From CAVVUF01 sp963751425 (lineage in GTDB: Bacteria; Chloroflexota; Anaerolineae; Anaerolineales; UBA4823): a DNA stretch of 64,000 nucleotides. Position numbers and translations under genes: made by a program. Of this stretch, positions 35,762-43,788 are shown one piece after another. The notes below the pieces were generated by a model. That model worked only from the letters and a program-made list of their open reading frames with translations, had not been told where the DNA came from and searched no databases. Positions within the stretch are counted from its first letter, which is position 1; the number at the start of each line of letters is the position of its first letter. The stretch covers positions 558,001 through 622,000 of the forward strand of contig CAVVUF010000003.1 in the NCBI GenBank assembly GCA_963751425.1, in the 5' to 3' direction.

Positions 35762-35800
35762 AAAAAGGAGTTTGCGAAACCAGTTCGCAAACTCCTTTTT
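35762..35800. terminator. Strong hairpin terminator after the SIMPL gene
   Basis: Two 17-base arms (35762-35778 and 35784-35800) with core GGAGTTTGCGAA / TTCGCAAACTCC form a perfect stem with a 5-base loop and T-runs on both strands. On minus it ends transcription from the SIMPL gene. Confidence 0.92.
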
Positions 35801-35820
35801 GATGGGAAAGGATTGTTAGG

Positions 35821-36543
35821 CTATTTGATCGCGTAAGTCACGCTGACATCTACAGTGATCGTGAGCTGCCCGGCAGATACTGGTACATACGAAGCTGCTC
35901 CACCTCCACCAATCCCTTTCATATCCATGGGGGCTGGCACTGCGTAAGAGTTGTAATAACTGATCGACTGCACCTCGCCAAGCTCCACGCCAGCGGCTTT
36001 TGCCAGCTCCTGCGCCTGCAGGTAGGCATTGTCTACAGCAGCCTTACGCACATCGGTAAGGTAAGGAGTCTTATCAGCAATATCAAACTGAATACCATTG
36101 ATGCTGTTGGCGCCCGCTTTGACAGCTTCTCCCAGGATTAGGCCGATTTTAGTCAGGTCGCGCAAGGTCACGTATACGGTATTATCCACCATATACTTCG
36201 TACCCGTCTTCTGCCCATCTGGTCCATACTCGTCTTGAGGGTAGATGCTGAAATTGACGGTGCGGATATCCTTTGCATCTACACCTTGAGCCACCAAAGC
36301 GGCGGCGACTGCTTGCGAGGTCGTATTGTTAATGGCAACAGCTTCTTGCGCATCGGCATTCTCTGAATGAACCCCGATATTAATATAGGCAACATCAGGG
36401 GTGAGCGATGCCTGGGCACTGCCAGTTACACTCAGTGTGCGTGGCGTTGCGGGTGCCGCTGGGGTAGCGTTTGAGGCACAGGCACTCAACAAAACAACCA
36501 AGCTCAGCAATATCGAAAAAATTATGGTTTTGTTACGGTTCAT
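35821..36543 (-). CDS. SIMPL-domain (DUF541) lipoprotein
   Basis: 240 residues. Signal peptide II with lipobox LSAC, then an Ala-Thr-Pro linker and the SIMPL domain: RTLSVTGSAQASLTPDVAYINIGV, with Gln/Ala-rich helices and the end AGQLTITVDVSVTYAIK. Related proteins are periplasmic or surface 26-kDa antigens and YggE-like stress proteins; their biochemical role is not settled. The ATG has AAAGGAGAAAG upstream. Transcription diverges from the CorA-like gene across a ~400-bp gap. Confidence 0.88.
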   Translation of the reverse strand: MNRNKTIIFSILLSLVVLLSACASNATPAAPATPRTLSVTGSAQASLTPDVAYINIGVHSENADAQEAVAINNTTSQAVAAALVAQGVDAKDIRTVNFSIYPQDEYGPDGQKTGTKYMVDNTVYVTLRDLTKIGLILGEAVKAGANSINGIQFDIADKTPYLTDVRKAAVDNAYLQAQELAKAAGVELGEVQSISYYNSYAVPAPMDMKGIGGGGAASYVPVSAGQLTITVDVSVTYAIK

Positions 36544-36842
36544 TCTTTCTCCTTTTGTATATGGTTAGATTATTACAACTTAGACGATCAACTTTATCTA
36601 AAGGTTCCCAGTTGACCACATCTGTTTTATCTGATGATGATTATCACTCAAGAATGTTACGAATGAGTTCCGAAGGTTATTCAAGTCTGTAACAATGGAT
36701 TACAGGACTTACACACTGCCTTATGAATGGTATTCACAAAACAAAAAAACTCTTGCCGGAGGATATGAGCAGTGCTATACTCGCACAGGCAAACATGTAT
36801 TTGAGGTTTTGCGGTGTTTTGTTTGTCAAAGGAGAAAAGCTT
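36544..36842. other. Regulatory spacer between SIMPL and corA-like genes
   Basis: No gene is supported in this spacer. It holds the AAAGGAG of the SIMPL gene, an imperfect palindrome AAGTCTGTAA / TTACAGGACTT (36683-36692, 36700-36710) that may be an operator, and a clear plus-strand promoter TTGCCG (36753-36758), 17 bp, TATACT (36776-36781). The predicted transcript start near 36788 gives a 55-nt leader before the short ORF at 36843. Confidence 0.65.
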
Positions 36843-36905
36843 ATGAGCGACGATTGCCCCCAACAAGATGAGAATCCGTTTTTATGCCGAGAAGAACCAC
36901 CCTGA
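36843..36905 (+). CDS. Acidic, proline-containing 20-residue leader peptide upstream of corA-like gene
   Basis: ATG with AAAGGAG eight bases upstream, 20 codons, TGA. The peptide MSDDCPQQDENPFLCREEPP has seven acidic residues, four prolines and two cysteines. It lies between a sigma-70 promoter and the CorA-like gene, whose own SD starts 26 bp after the stop. Acidic-proline nascent chains destabilise ribosomes at low Mg2+, the basis of the MgtL sensor in Salmonella; a similar magnesium-sensing role here is an inference from sequence and place. The frame is open further upstream, but those codons precede the predicted transcript start or lack an RBS. Confidence 0.5.
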   Translation: MSDDCPQQDENPFLCREEPP

Positions 36906-36946
36906 GCGGACATCCCTAAAAATTACGATTGAAAGGAGAAGTGTTT

Positions 36947-37876
36947 ATGATCAAAATTCTTAAGAACACCGAAAATGGTCTGGAAACACTTCAAGAACCG
37001 GTAACAGGAGCCTGGATTAATGTCATTAGTCCGTCTCAAGGGGAAATGAATGTTTTGCAAGCCATGGGGATTTCTCAGGATTACCTGGTTTATTCCCTGG
37101 ATATCGACGAGAGGGCCAGGACTGAACGCGATGGCGACCTGCTCATTTTGCTGCGTATCCCAGATTACCAGGGGGAAAAGGCGGATATTCCCTTCACAAC
37201 CATCCCGCTTGGTATTATTTTATCTGAGCAATACCTGACCACCGTTTGCATCAAGGAAAATGATATTCTAAAAAAGTTTGCTTCGGGTCAATACCGCGGC
37301 TTGTCTACAGGAAAACGCTACCGTTTTATTCTGCAAATTTTATTAGCTACAGCCAACGATTATCTGAATCACCTGCGACAGATCACGCGGGCTGTGGATA
37401 TCCTGGAAGATAAGCTCCAACTCTCAACGCGCAACAAGGAAGTCTTGGAACTATTGAAATACCAGAAAAGCCTGACTTTGTTTACGACGGCACTTAAATC
37501 GAATGAGCTGTTGCTCAAACGCCTGCAGCAAAGCATCATGTTTAAAACTTATCCTGAAGACGAAGATTTGCTGGAAGATGTTCTAACCGAGACACAACAA
37601 GCGATCGAAATGACGAATATCGAGAGCAACATTCTCAGCAGCATGATGGATGCCTTTGCTTCGATTATCTCGAATAATCTGAACGGGATCATGAAATTCC
37701 TGGCCTCGATCACGATTATCCTCAGCCTGCCCACCATGATCGCCAGCTTTTTTGGCATGAACATTAATTTCCCATTCAACGAACAGCATTCGTTGGCTTT
37801 CCCCCTCACGCTGCTGTTATCACTTGTTGTTTCCCTGGTTGTGGCTTTGGTTTTTTGGAAACGCGATTGGCTATAG
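36947..37876 (+). CDS. CorA-like divalent cation transporter
   Basis: 309 residues from the ATG at 36947, which follows AAAGGAG by 9 bases. N-terminal cytosolic domain (ISPSQGEMNVLQAMGI, DERARTERDGDLLILL, TTIPLGIILSEQYLTTV), the long helix (LNHLRQITRAVDILEDKL), and two membrane helices with FFGMNINFPF (GMN pore motif) between them. The C-terminal KRDWL is the usual basic end. It is the second CorA protein of the window and belongs to the branch common in Firmicutes and Chloroflexota. Probable Mg uptake or efflux. A short acidic leader ORF precedes it. Confidence 0.9.
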   Translation: MIKILKNTENGLETLQEPVTGAWINVISPSQGEMNVLQAMGISQDYLVYSLDIDERARTERDGDLLILLRIPDYQGEKADIPFTTIPLGIILSEQYLTTVCIKENDILKKFASGQYRGLSTGKRYRFILQILLATANDYLNHLRQITRAVDILEDKLQLSTRNKEVLELLKYQKSLTLFTTALKSNELLLKRLQQSIMFKTYPEDEDLLEDVLTETQQAIEMTNIESNILSSMMDAFASIISNNLNGIMKFLASITIILSLPTMIASFFGMNINFPFNEQHSLAFPLTLLLSLVVSLVVALVFWKRDWL

Positions 37877-37888
37877 AGGTGACAAAAT

Positions 37889-37935
37889 AAAACATGGACT
37901 ATCCATAAACATTCTTTGTGGATAGCCCATGTTTT
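37889..37935. terminator. Bidirectional terminator between corA-like and S9 peptidase genes
   Basis: AAAACATGG-a-CTATCCA (37889-37905) pairs with TGGATAG-c-CCATGTTTT (37919-37935), a long hairpin with A- and T-rich flanks, located between two convergent genes. Confidence 0.88.
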
Positions 37936-37946
37936 ATTAACACATT

Positions 37947-39836
37947 TTATGCAAAGATCACATATTGGCGGAGGAATTTCTCCACGGTTTGGTAGAAATG
38001 TTGGATAGTCTCTGACTTTCGAAAGCCGTGGCCTTCTCCAGGATACAAGTGATATTCGTGAGGTATCCTGCGTGCTCTAAGAACCTCAACGATGGAATCC
38101 GACTGCGCCCGGGGAACCACGACATCTTCTTCACCCTGGAAGATCGCCAAGGGATCTTTGATCCGGTCAGCGAAGAAAATGGGAGAGCGGTCACGGTATA
38201 CAGCAGCCGCCTCGGGGAGAGGTCCCAACAAGCTGTCGGAATAATGTGCCTCGAACTTATGGGTATCCGCAGCCAAAGTAAATTGGTTCGAAACCCCAAA
38301 CAAACAAATGCCCGCTTTGAAGAAACCCGGGTAATCTTCAATTGCTTTGAGGACAGTAAAGCCGCCTGCGCTGCCACCCATGATCACCAGGCGATCCCCA
38401 TCCACAAGGCCTTTTTCCACCAACGTGCGGGCTCCGCTGACCGCATCTTGCACATCATAAACTCCCCAGTTTCCTTTCAATAGTTCACGATATACCCTAC
38501 CATAACCAGTACTCCCCCGGTAATTTACATCCAAGAAAGCATAACCGCGGCTGGTGAAGAATTGGGCTTCCAAATTAAAATCTACAATCCGCTGGCTGGT
38601 TGGACCGCCGTGGATATGCACCAACAAAGGAGGCAAACCGCGGCTCGAATAGTTTTCGGAGCTGGGCAAATAAAGCAAGCCATACACGCATCCGTTGTCC
38701 ATTCCAGCCCACGAAATGGGCTGCGGTACCGTATAGGTCGACGGAGGAATTTCCTCAGACACCGACCGGCGCACCACCCGGGTCTTTCCCATCCGATCGC
38801 AAAGGACCAGGCGTTCAGGAATAGAAGCGCCAGATGCAATGAGCGCTATCTGCTTGCCATCGTGAGCTACCGCAAGCTGATCCAGGCTGGTATAGTTTTG
38901 ATCTAGCGGTACTGGGGATGGTTTTCCCCCTACCAGGTCAACCTGCCATAAGCTGTGCATTCCTGACTGGCTGCGAATGAAGAAGATGGCTTCACCGGTC
39001 GGGCTGAAGGCGTATGTGCGCTTGCCTTGGACCCAGGCAGGGGTACCATGTTCAGCGAGTTCATCTGTTAACTGCCGAGACTGGCGAGTCTCAAGGTCAT
39101 ATAAGGATAACTGCCACCAACCTGTCTGATCAGAAACATAAGCCAGGTAACGCCCATCCGGTGAAAATTCAGGTTGAAAGATGGAAACTGTTTCCCCTCC
39201 GCAGATTGCGACAACGTTTTCCAGAAAGGGTGAGGCATGTGCTGGTCGACCAAGCTCACCCAGGTAGAGAACCGTCCCATCCCAGGGCATATTAGGGTGA
39301 TCCCAGGCAATAAACGCGAAACGGTGGCTGTCTGGGTGCCAGACTGGCTGCATATAAAAGTCATTCCCCGAAACTAACCGGATTGGCCAGGCAGAACCTT
39401 GTAAATCGACAAGAGCAATGGCATCTTGCCCTTCGTATGTGTGCACATAAAGGAGCCAGATGCCATCAGGTGACAGCTTCGGCGAGGCTGCCGCCCCAAA
39501 TGAGGGTGTTACAGATTGCGGGCTTCCTGCTGAAAGCGGCTGGCTGTAAATTCGCTTTGAGCTGGCATCTACAAAAAATACTTTTCCGCCGCCCACGCCA
39601 AAATCACCGCCTCCATAACCCACTCCGGCTCGGATAGAGAAATCACTGTTCAAATCACGCGCCGCCTCACCATCGGGGGGCAAGACCACCAGGACCCCCC
39701 GGTCAGAACGCCCCTCGCGCCAGACCAGAGCCCCTTCCACATCCCAAGCAAGATCACTGAAGCTAATCCCTTGAGATAGACTGCCCGGCGAAACAGGGCT
39801 GGGCCATATACCGAACTGCAAGTTCGTTTTAGACAT
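37947..39836 (-). CDS. S9 family prolyl oligopeptidase-like peptidase
   Basis: 629 residues. N-terminal seven-bladed propeller with TolB-type strands (FSPDGRYLAYVSDQTG, LSPDGIWLLYV), then an alpha/beta-hydrolase domain: HGGPTSQRI oxyanion site, nucleophile GGSAGGFTVLKA, Asp in GEEDVVVPRAQSD and His in GEGHGFR. This is the acylaminoacyl-peptidase/DPP-like branch and is probably cytosolic, as no signal peptide is seen. The ATG at 39836 has AAAGGAG six bases before it; the longer open frame overlaps rnhB and is not used. It is the last gene of the operon starting at 42830, overlapping rnhB by 8 nt. Confidence 0.9.
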   Translation of the reverse strand: MSKTNLQFGIWPSPVSPGSLSQGISFSDLAWDVEGALVWREGRSDRGVLVVLPPDGEAARDLNSDFSIRAGVGYGGGDFGVGGGKVFFVDASSKRIYSQPLSAGSPQSVTPSFGAAASPKLSPDGIWLLYVHTYEGQDAIALVDLQGSAWPIRLVSGNDFYMQPVWHPDSHRFAFIAWDHPNMPWDGTVLYLGELGRPAHASPFLENVVAICGGETVSIFQPEFSPDGRYLAYVSDQTGWWQLSLYDLETRQSRQLTDELAEHGTPAWVQGKRTYAFSPTGEAIFFIRSQSGMHSLWQVDLVGGKPSPVPLDQNYTSLDQLAVAHDGKQIALIASGASIPERLVLCDRMGKTRVVRRSVSEEIPPSTYTVPQPISWAGMDNGCVYGLLYLPSSENYSSRGLPPLLVHIHGGPTSQRIVDFNLEAQFFTSRGYAFLDVNYRGSTGYGRVYRELLKGNWGVYDVQDAVSGARTLVEKGLVDGDRLVIMGGSAGGFTVLKAIEDYPGFFKAGICLFGVSNQFTLAADTHKFEAHYSDSLLGPLPEAAAVYRDRSPIFFADRIKDPLAIFQGEEDVVVPRAQSDSIVEVLRARRIPHEYHLYPGEGHGFRKSETIQHFYQTVEKFLRQYVIFA

Positions 39837-40461
39837 GCTTAGCTCCTTTATGAAGATGGAAAGTCCGACGATGTACCGGCGACAAACCCAAATTTTCCAA
39901 TGCTGCACAATGTGAGGCAGTGCCATACCCCTTGTGCCGGTCAAACCCATACCCAGGCACTTGTTCGTTCAGAGCAACCATAAAAACGTCCCGGGTAGTC
40001 TTAGCCAATACCGAGGCAGCCGCAACACTTAGAGAACGTTGATCGCCCTTTACCAAGGATGTTTGAGGCAGCGCACATTCAGACAGGAACAAATAATCCA
40101 GAATCAGGTGTGCTGGCGCTACACTTAACGCCTCTAGCGCACGGGCAGCCGCAAGATGGGTAGCTGGGAGAATACCAAGCAGGTCAATCTCTTCATTGGA
40201 GGCAAACCCAACTCCATAGGAGATTGCCCATTTTTTAATTTGCGCACACCAGCAGCTTCTCTGGGCCGGCGTCATTTGCTTCAAATCACGCACGCCTTCA
40301 AGCAAGACGCTTATATTTTCGTCGGCTGGCAAGATAACCGCAGCAGCTGCAACCGGTCCAGCAAGTGCGCCTCGCCCGGCTTCGTCAATCCCAGCAATTG
40401 CACTCACCCCTGCCTGCCATAAAATCTTTTCGAAAAAGAGATCAGGTCCCGGCGTTTTCAA
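39829..40461 (-). CDS. rnhB: Ribonuclease HII
   Basis: 210 residues. Motifs GIDEAGRGALAGPVAAAAV (catalytic DE), LILDYLFL (Asp), KGDQRSLSVAAASVLAKTTRD and YGFDRHKGYGT cover the full RNase HII catalytic domain. It removes single ribonucleotides and RNA primers from DNA. The start overlaps the stop of the glycosyltransferase gene by four bases (ATGA), and the 3' end overlaps the S9 peptidase start, so it is within a compact operon. RNase HI is also encoded in this window (43348-43788). Confidence 0.95.
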   Translation of the reverse strand: MKTPGPDLFFEKILWQAGVSAIAGIDEAGRGALAGPVAAAAVILPADENISVLLEGVRDLKQMTPAQRSCWCAQIKKWAISYGVGFASNEEIDLLGILPATHLAAARALEALSVAPAHLILDYLFLSECALPQTSLVKGDQRSLSVAAASVLAKTTRDVFMVALNEQVPGYGFDRHKGYGTASHCAALENLGLSPVHRRTFHLHKGAKHV

Positions 40462-41180
40462 TCATAAACCCCGCGCCAGGCATTCAGGCGCATGGTGAGT
40501 AAATCCTTACCCATATTGAACGAATCACGGAATACGCGGATCTTGCTTTCAGCATTGTAAAACCAGGGAATAGGGATCTCGATAATCCGGTAGCCGCACA
40601 GCCGGGCGATAAATAGGACCTCCACGTCAAATGACCACCCAGAAAAGGTCTGGCGACGGAAAATATTTTCTGCAACATCACCCCGGAAGCACTTAAACCC
40701 ACATTGAGTATCATTCAGACCCGGCAAAGCCAGCCAACGAATTAGCAAATTGTAGCCACGACCAATAAAATGACGATAGGAAGGCTCCTGGTAACGCACT
40801 GCCCCCGGTGCTTCGCGGGAAGCAATCGCAATATCATAATTGGATGCTGCAGGAGGTAAAAAACGCGTGATCTCAGAAATAGGCATCGAAAGATCAGCAT
40901 CACACATAAAGCGAAATTCACCCCGGGCAGCCAACATCCCGCGTTGAACCGCTAAACCCTTACCCCGCGGCGTACTTTGTATCACCTGAACTTGCGGATA
41001 TGCGTCTGAAAAAGCTTTTGCAGTTGCGAAGGTGCGATCGACACTGCCGTTCTCAACCACCAGCACTTCCACAGGATAATCCTGGCTCTGAAAAAAGCTG
41101 ACTACCTGTTCCAAGGTTCTTTGCAGCCGTTTTTCCTCGTTGTAAGCAGGAATGATGATAGAAAGAAAAGGCTTACCCAA
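40458..41180 (-). CDS. Family 2 glycosyltransferase, dolichyl-phosphate glucosyltransferase-like
   Basis: 240 residues. LSIIIPAYNEEKRL (nucleotide-binding start of GT2), VLVVENGSVDRT, GEFRFMCDADLSMP (the DxD) and NDTQCGFKCFRG fit the DPG/ALG5-like subgroup that transfers sugar to polyprenyl phosphate. No membrane helix is evident beyond an amphipathic end. It probably feeds cell-wall or glycoprotein sugar donors. Between a membrane-anchored protein 16 bp upstream and rnhB, to which it is coupled. Confidence 0.88.
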   Translation of the reverse strand: MGKPFLSIIIPAYNEEKRLQRTLEQVVSFFQSQDYPVEVLVVENGSVDRTFATAKAFSDAYPQVQVIQSTPRGKGLAVQRGMLAARGEFRFMCDADLSMPISEITRFLPPAASNYDIAIASREAPGAVRYQEPSYRHFIGRGYNLLIRWLALPGLNDTQCGFKCFRGDVAENIFRRQTFSGWSFDVEVLFIARLCGYRIIEIPIPWFYNAESKIRVFRDSFNMGKDLLTMRLNAWRGVYD

Positions 41181-41196
41181 GCATTACTCCACATTT

Positions 41197-42033
41197 CTAA
41201 ACTGTCAACAGTATAAAAAATATAAATATGAGAATCAGAACAACCTCTACAACTACCATCACCGCTAAAAGAACAACTTGATTTTTCGATAAGCCAAGGT
41301 TCTGCAATGCTGGAGGGAGATCAAAATCTACCAGCGGTTTCGCTGCCTGGGCTGGGGCATCTTCAACTTCTTCTCTCCAGACATCTGTAACATCTTCTGG
41401 TTGTGATTCCGTCTTCGCAGCAGGCTGGTTCGCTTCTGAAGCGTTTACCAGGCGATCGACAATGTCTTGAAGCTGTACAGCATCCAAGGTTGGTTCACCC
41501 TGAAGTATCCCGGCAGCTAAGCGATCGACGCCATCCATGCGCACAATACGCACCGCTGGTTCGTTAGCATCAATATGGACCCCCGGATGCGACATAAACA
41601 AGATTGGCAAAGGTTCTGGAAGCTGCATTTCGGCCTGGAGGAAAAACTTATCGACCGCCTCCGAAAAGGTCAACGTTTCAGCCACCAAATTCCTACTCGC
41701 CGTTTTGTACTGCTCCAGGTGATTATCCATGATCAACCAGCTTTCACCCTTGGCTCTATAGATCCCTTCATCTGCGTTGGCATTGATCACCAAAATTCCT
41801 GGCGGTCCTACGAGAATCATCGGGATAGGAGCTTGAGCACTATTCAACCTGATATTCCGCAAAAGCGTGAAGCGGTTATCCAGGGTTTTACCGAGTTGTT
41901 GGGCAAAGGTTTCCTGAGCCTTTAAATCCTCGTCAGATGCACTCAGTTTCAGCACGTCTTGAACACTGGATTGGAATTTTTTTAAAACGCTGCTGCTAGA
42001 AGACTCTTGGGTAGTTTGATCAATCAGTTTCAT
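41197..42033 (-). CDS. Tail-anchored protein with NERD-like domain
   Basis: 278 residues. The soluble part (about 30-215) has LLRNIRLNS, PMILVGPPGILVINANADEG and RAKGESWLIMD, which look like the nuclease-related (NERD) fold, but clear catalytic residues are not identified. A C-terminal helix (NQVVLLAVMVVVEVVLILIFIFF) anchors it, so the protein is tail-anchored with the bulk in the cytosol. The start overlaps the phospholipase-like stop by four bases (ATGA). The function is not known; it sits with membrane-active and envelope-related genes. Confidence 0.6.
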   Translation of the reverse strand: MKLIDQTTQESSSSSVLKKFQSSVQDVLKLSASDEDLKAQETFAQQLGKTLDNRFTLLRNIRLNSAQAPIPMILVGPPGILVINANADEGIYRAKGESWLIMDNHLEQYKTASRNLVAETLTFSEAVDKFFLQAEMQLPEPLPILFMSHPGVHIDANEPAVRIVRMDGVDRLAAGILQGEPTLDAVQLQDIVDRLVNASEANQPAAKTESQPEDVTDVWREEVEDAPAQAAKPLVDFDLPPALQNLGLSKNQVVLLAVMVVVEVVLILIFIFFILLTV

Positions 42034-42830
42034 AATAATCTCGCTCCTACTACGAAACGGCTGGAAGAACTAAGGCTTTGGGGGGATAAATAGCTTTTAA
42101 TCAGGCGGCTATTTTCTTCCACCACACGTCGGCGGTAGATCTCCATATTTTTACGCGGCACATATTTAAAAATATTGTGCTCCATTTCTTCCTCCAATTC
42201 TATCATTTGATAAAAGGCGGAGGGGTCAATTCCCTGTCGAGAAGCAAAAACTTCAACCGTCTGAATCGCAGCCCCTGGCTCTAACTGCGGTGACAGGAAA
42301 TCTCTCCAGGCACACAGATGCTCATCGCCAGTGAAAGGCAGCCAACTGTGTGGAGTAACTTTTCTCAAGCACAATCCAACTTGCGCAACCGGGCTTTTTA
42401 AAATCCGGTAGTCCAGGTAAGCACGAAGAACATTATGCAAATATAAACGCTTCTCTTGACTGCCGATGCGGCTTTGAGCTCCAAAAACAGGTGAAAAAAT
42501 ATCCCTCACCCAGAACCAATCAGCCTGCAAATGACATAAGTATCCGGCAAGGAAAGCTGTCTGCTCCGGCGGGAGGGACGCGGTTATGGCAAGGCAGGGA
42601 TTATTCCGCGTGAAAAGCTGCCAAGGAGTGCATTTATTCTTCCATATCGGTAAAGTGAAAAAATGAGTTGTCTCTCTTGCTTGCCCAGAGATCACCTGCA
42701 CGTCAGGAGCTGTATTTCCGAACAGAAATTCATACCGATATGAATTCAAAAAAGCGCTGGCGTCTCCAACCAGGTCGGTCTGCTCAAGGAGCTCAATTGC
42801 AAGGCTGAGATGATAGAATGGCGTGGGCAC
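42030..42830 (-). CDS. Zinc-dependent phospholipase C-like protein
   Basis: 266 residues, helical. Zinc-ligand motifs of the PF00882-type family are visible: PTPFYHLSLA (first His), FLFGNTAPDVQV (Asp), ETTHFF and AFLAGYLCHLQADWFW (His and Asp), with LHNVLRAYLDYR after it. There is no signal peptide, so a cytosolic or unusual location is likely. The start is a GTG exactly six bases after TATAAT (42842-42837), giving a leaderless mRNA. First gene of a five-gene operon running to 37947. Confidence 0.75.
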   Translation of the reverse strand: MPTPFYHLSLAIELLEQTDLVGDASAFLNSYRYEFLFGNTAPDVQVISGQARETTHFFTLPIWKNKCTPWQLFTRNNPCLAITASLPPEQTAFLAGYLCHLQADWFWVRDIFSPVFGAQSRIGSQEKRLYLHNVLRAYLDYRILKSPVAQVGLCLRKVTPHSWLPFTGDEHLCAWRDFLSPQLEPGAAIQTVEVFASRQGIDPSAFYQMIELEEEMEHNIFKYVPRKNMEIYRRRVVEENSRLIKSYLSPQSLSSSSRFVVGARLL

Positions 42831-42870
42831 ATAGGAATTATACCAGTGGGTAATGTTTCCGAAAACAAAG

Positions 42871-42897
42871 CTTGCCTGGTCGATTTAACCAGGCAAG
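42871..42897 (-). terminator. Rho-independent terminator after the tRNA-Pro/small-protein unit
   Basis: CTTGCCTGG (42871-42879) and CCAGGCAAG (42889-42897) form a nine-pair stem; on minus it is followed by CTTTGTTTT. It lies 19 bp after the stop at 42917. Confidence 0.85.
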
Positions 42898-42916
42898 TCT
42901 GTCCAACTCTTTCTCC

Positions 42917-43228
42917 TTAGATCACCGGTAAACCGGGTAATACATCGCCAGAGTTAGCTTCTTCAGAGAAAGCCAGGTAATCTTTATCCCCGGCATGAAT
43001 CACATGGAGGGGCGATTTTACCTCGAAAGTACTGGCTAGATATTCCTTGCGAGCGCCAGTTACGTATCTTTTACCCGCTTTAATCCGCCGGATCAACTCC
43101 TCGCGCTGGATAAGGATCAGGTCAGAAAACGTTGGCCCGCGACGCTCGTAGGCGCGTACCCATTCCACCTGCCCACCGGCATTGTAATGAACTGCTTCAA
43201 CAACACCATCCATTTTTTCTTTTGCCAT
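42917..43228 (-). CDS. Conserved-looking hypothetical protein directly after tRNA-Pro
   Basis: 103 residues, not recognised. It is charged and lacks signal or membrane segments; segments include VEWVRAYERRGPTFSDLILI and AGKRYVTGARKEYLASTFEV, a possible beta barrel. The ATG at 43228 is only two bases after the discriminator base of the tRNA-Pro, with no room for an SD; a second ATG at 43213 has only AAAAGAAAA upstream. Processing of the tRNA 3' end would thus create an almost leaderless mRNA. A terminator follows. Codons upstream of 43228 in this frame are the tRNA itself. Confidence 0.6.
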   Translation of the reverse strand: MAKEKMDGVVEAVHYNAGGQVEWVRAYERRGPTFSDLILIQREELIRRIKAGKRYVTGARKEYLASTFEVKSPLHVIHAGDKDYLAFSEEANSGDVLPGLPVI

Positions 43229-43229
43229 A

Positions 43230-43305
<76 letters not shown>

Positions 43306-43347
43306 ATGCGCAGGGATTATAACTTAGCCCGAGATGGTTGGCAAGTC

Positions 43348-43788
43348 TCAAGTTCCCTGCCGCGCTGCCCTCCTGGCAAGGAAATCCACACGCTGGTTAT
43401 TTATATTCCCGGCATGGCCGCGCACCCAATGCCACGTGATCTGATGTTGGGTGGATATTTCATCCAGGGCTTGCCAGAGGTCGGCATTTGCCAGGTCGCC
43501 TCCCTTGCGCCGCCACTGCCGCTTGCGCCACCCCGGCAGCCACTCGGTGATCCCCCTTTTTAAATACTCCGAGTCGGTGAAAAGATCTACTTCGCAGGGT
43601 TGATTTAACGCTTGTAATGCTCTTAGCGCAGCGGTCAGCTCCATACGATTGTTGGTTGTCGGTGCATCAGAACCGTCCAGCGTCTTTTCACGATCTCCAA
43701 ACTGCATCAGAGCTGCCCAACCACCCGGCCCCGGGTTTGGATCGCATGCCCCATCGGTATATATGGTTACGCGGGGAAGTTCCTTCAC
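43348..43788 (-). CDS. rnhA: Ribonuclease HI
   Basis: 146 residues. The catalytic acids are in TIYTDGACDPNPGPGGW, NNRMELTAA, DLFTDSEYL and NNQRVDFLAR, and WVRGHAGN carries the His loop. It cuts RNA in RNA-DNA hybrids. The start is a GTG overlapping the stop of the solute-binding protein (GTGA), so it is translated by coupling to it. This is the classical bacterial form without an N-terminal hybrid-binding domain. Confidence 0.95.
   Translation of the reverse strand: MKELPRVTIYTDGACDPNPGPGGWAALMQFGDREKTLDGSDAPTTNNRMELTAALRALQALNQPCEVDLFTDSEYLKRGITEWLPGWRKRQWRRKGGDLANADLWQALDEISTQHQITWHWVRGHAGNINNQRVDFLARRAARQGT

Noticed and set aside
36723..36842. Longer 60-codon version of the corA leader peptide
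   Set aside because: Its start lies upstream of the predicted promoter and has no SD; only the last 20 codons have good initiation signals.
38028..38483. 151-codon plus frame opposite the S9 peptidase
   Set aside because: It lies opposite the catalytic domain of the peptidase and lacks an RBS or similarity.
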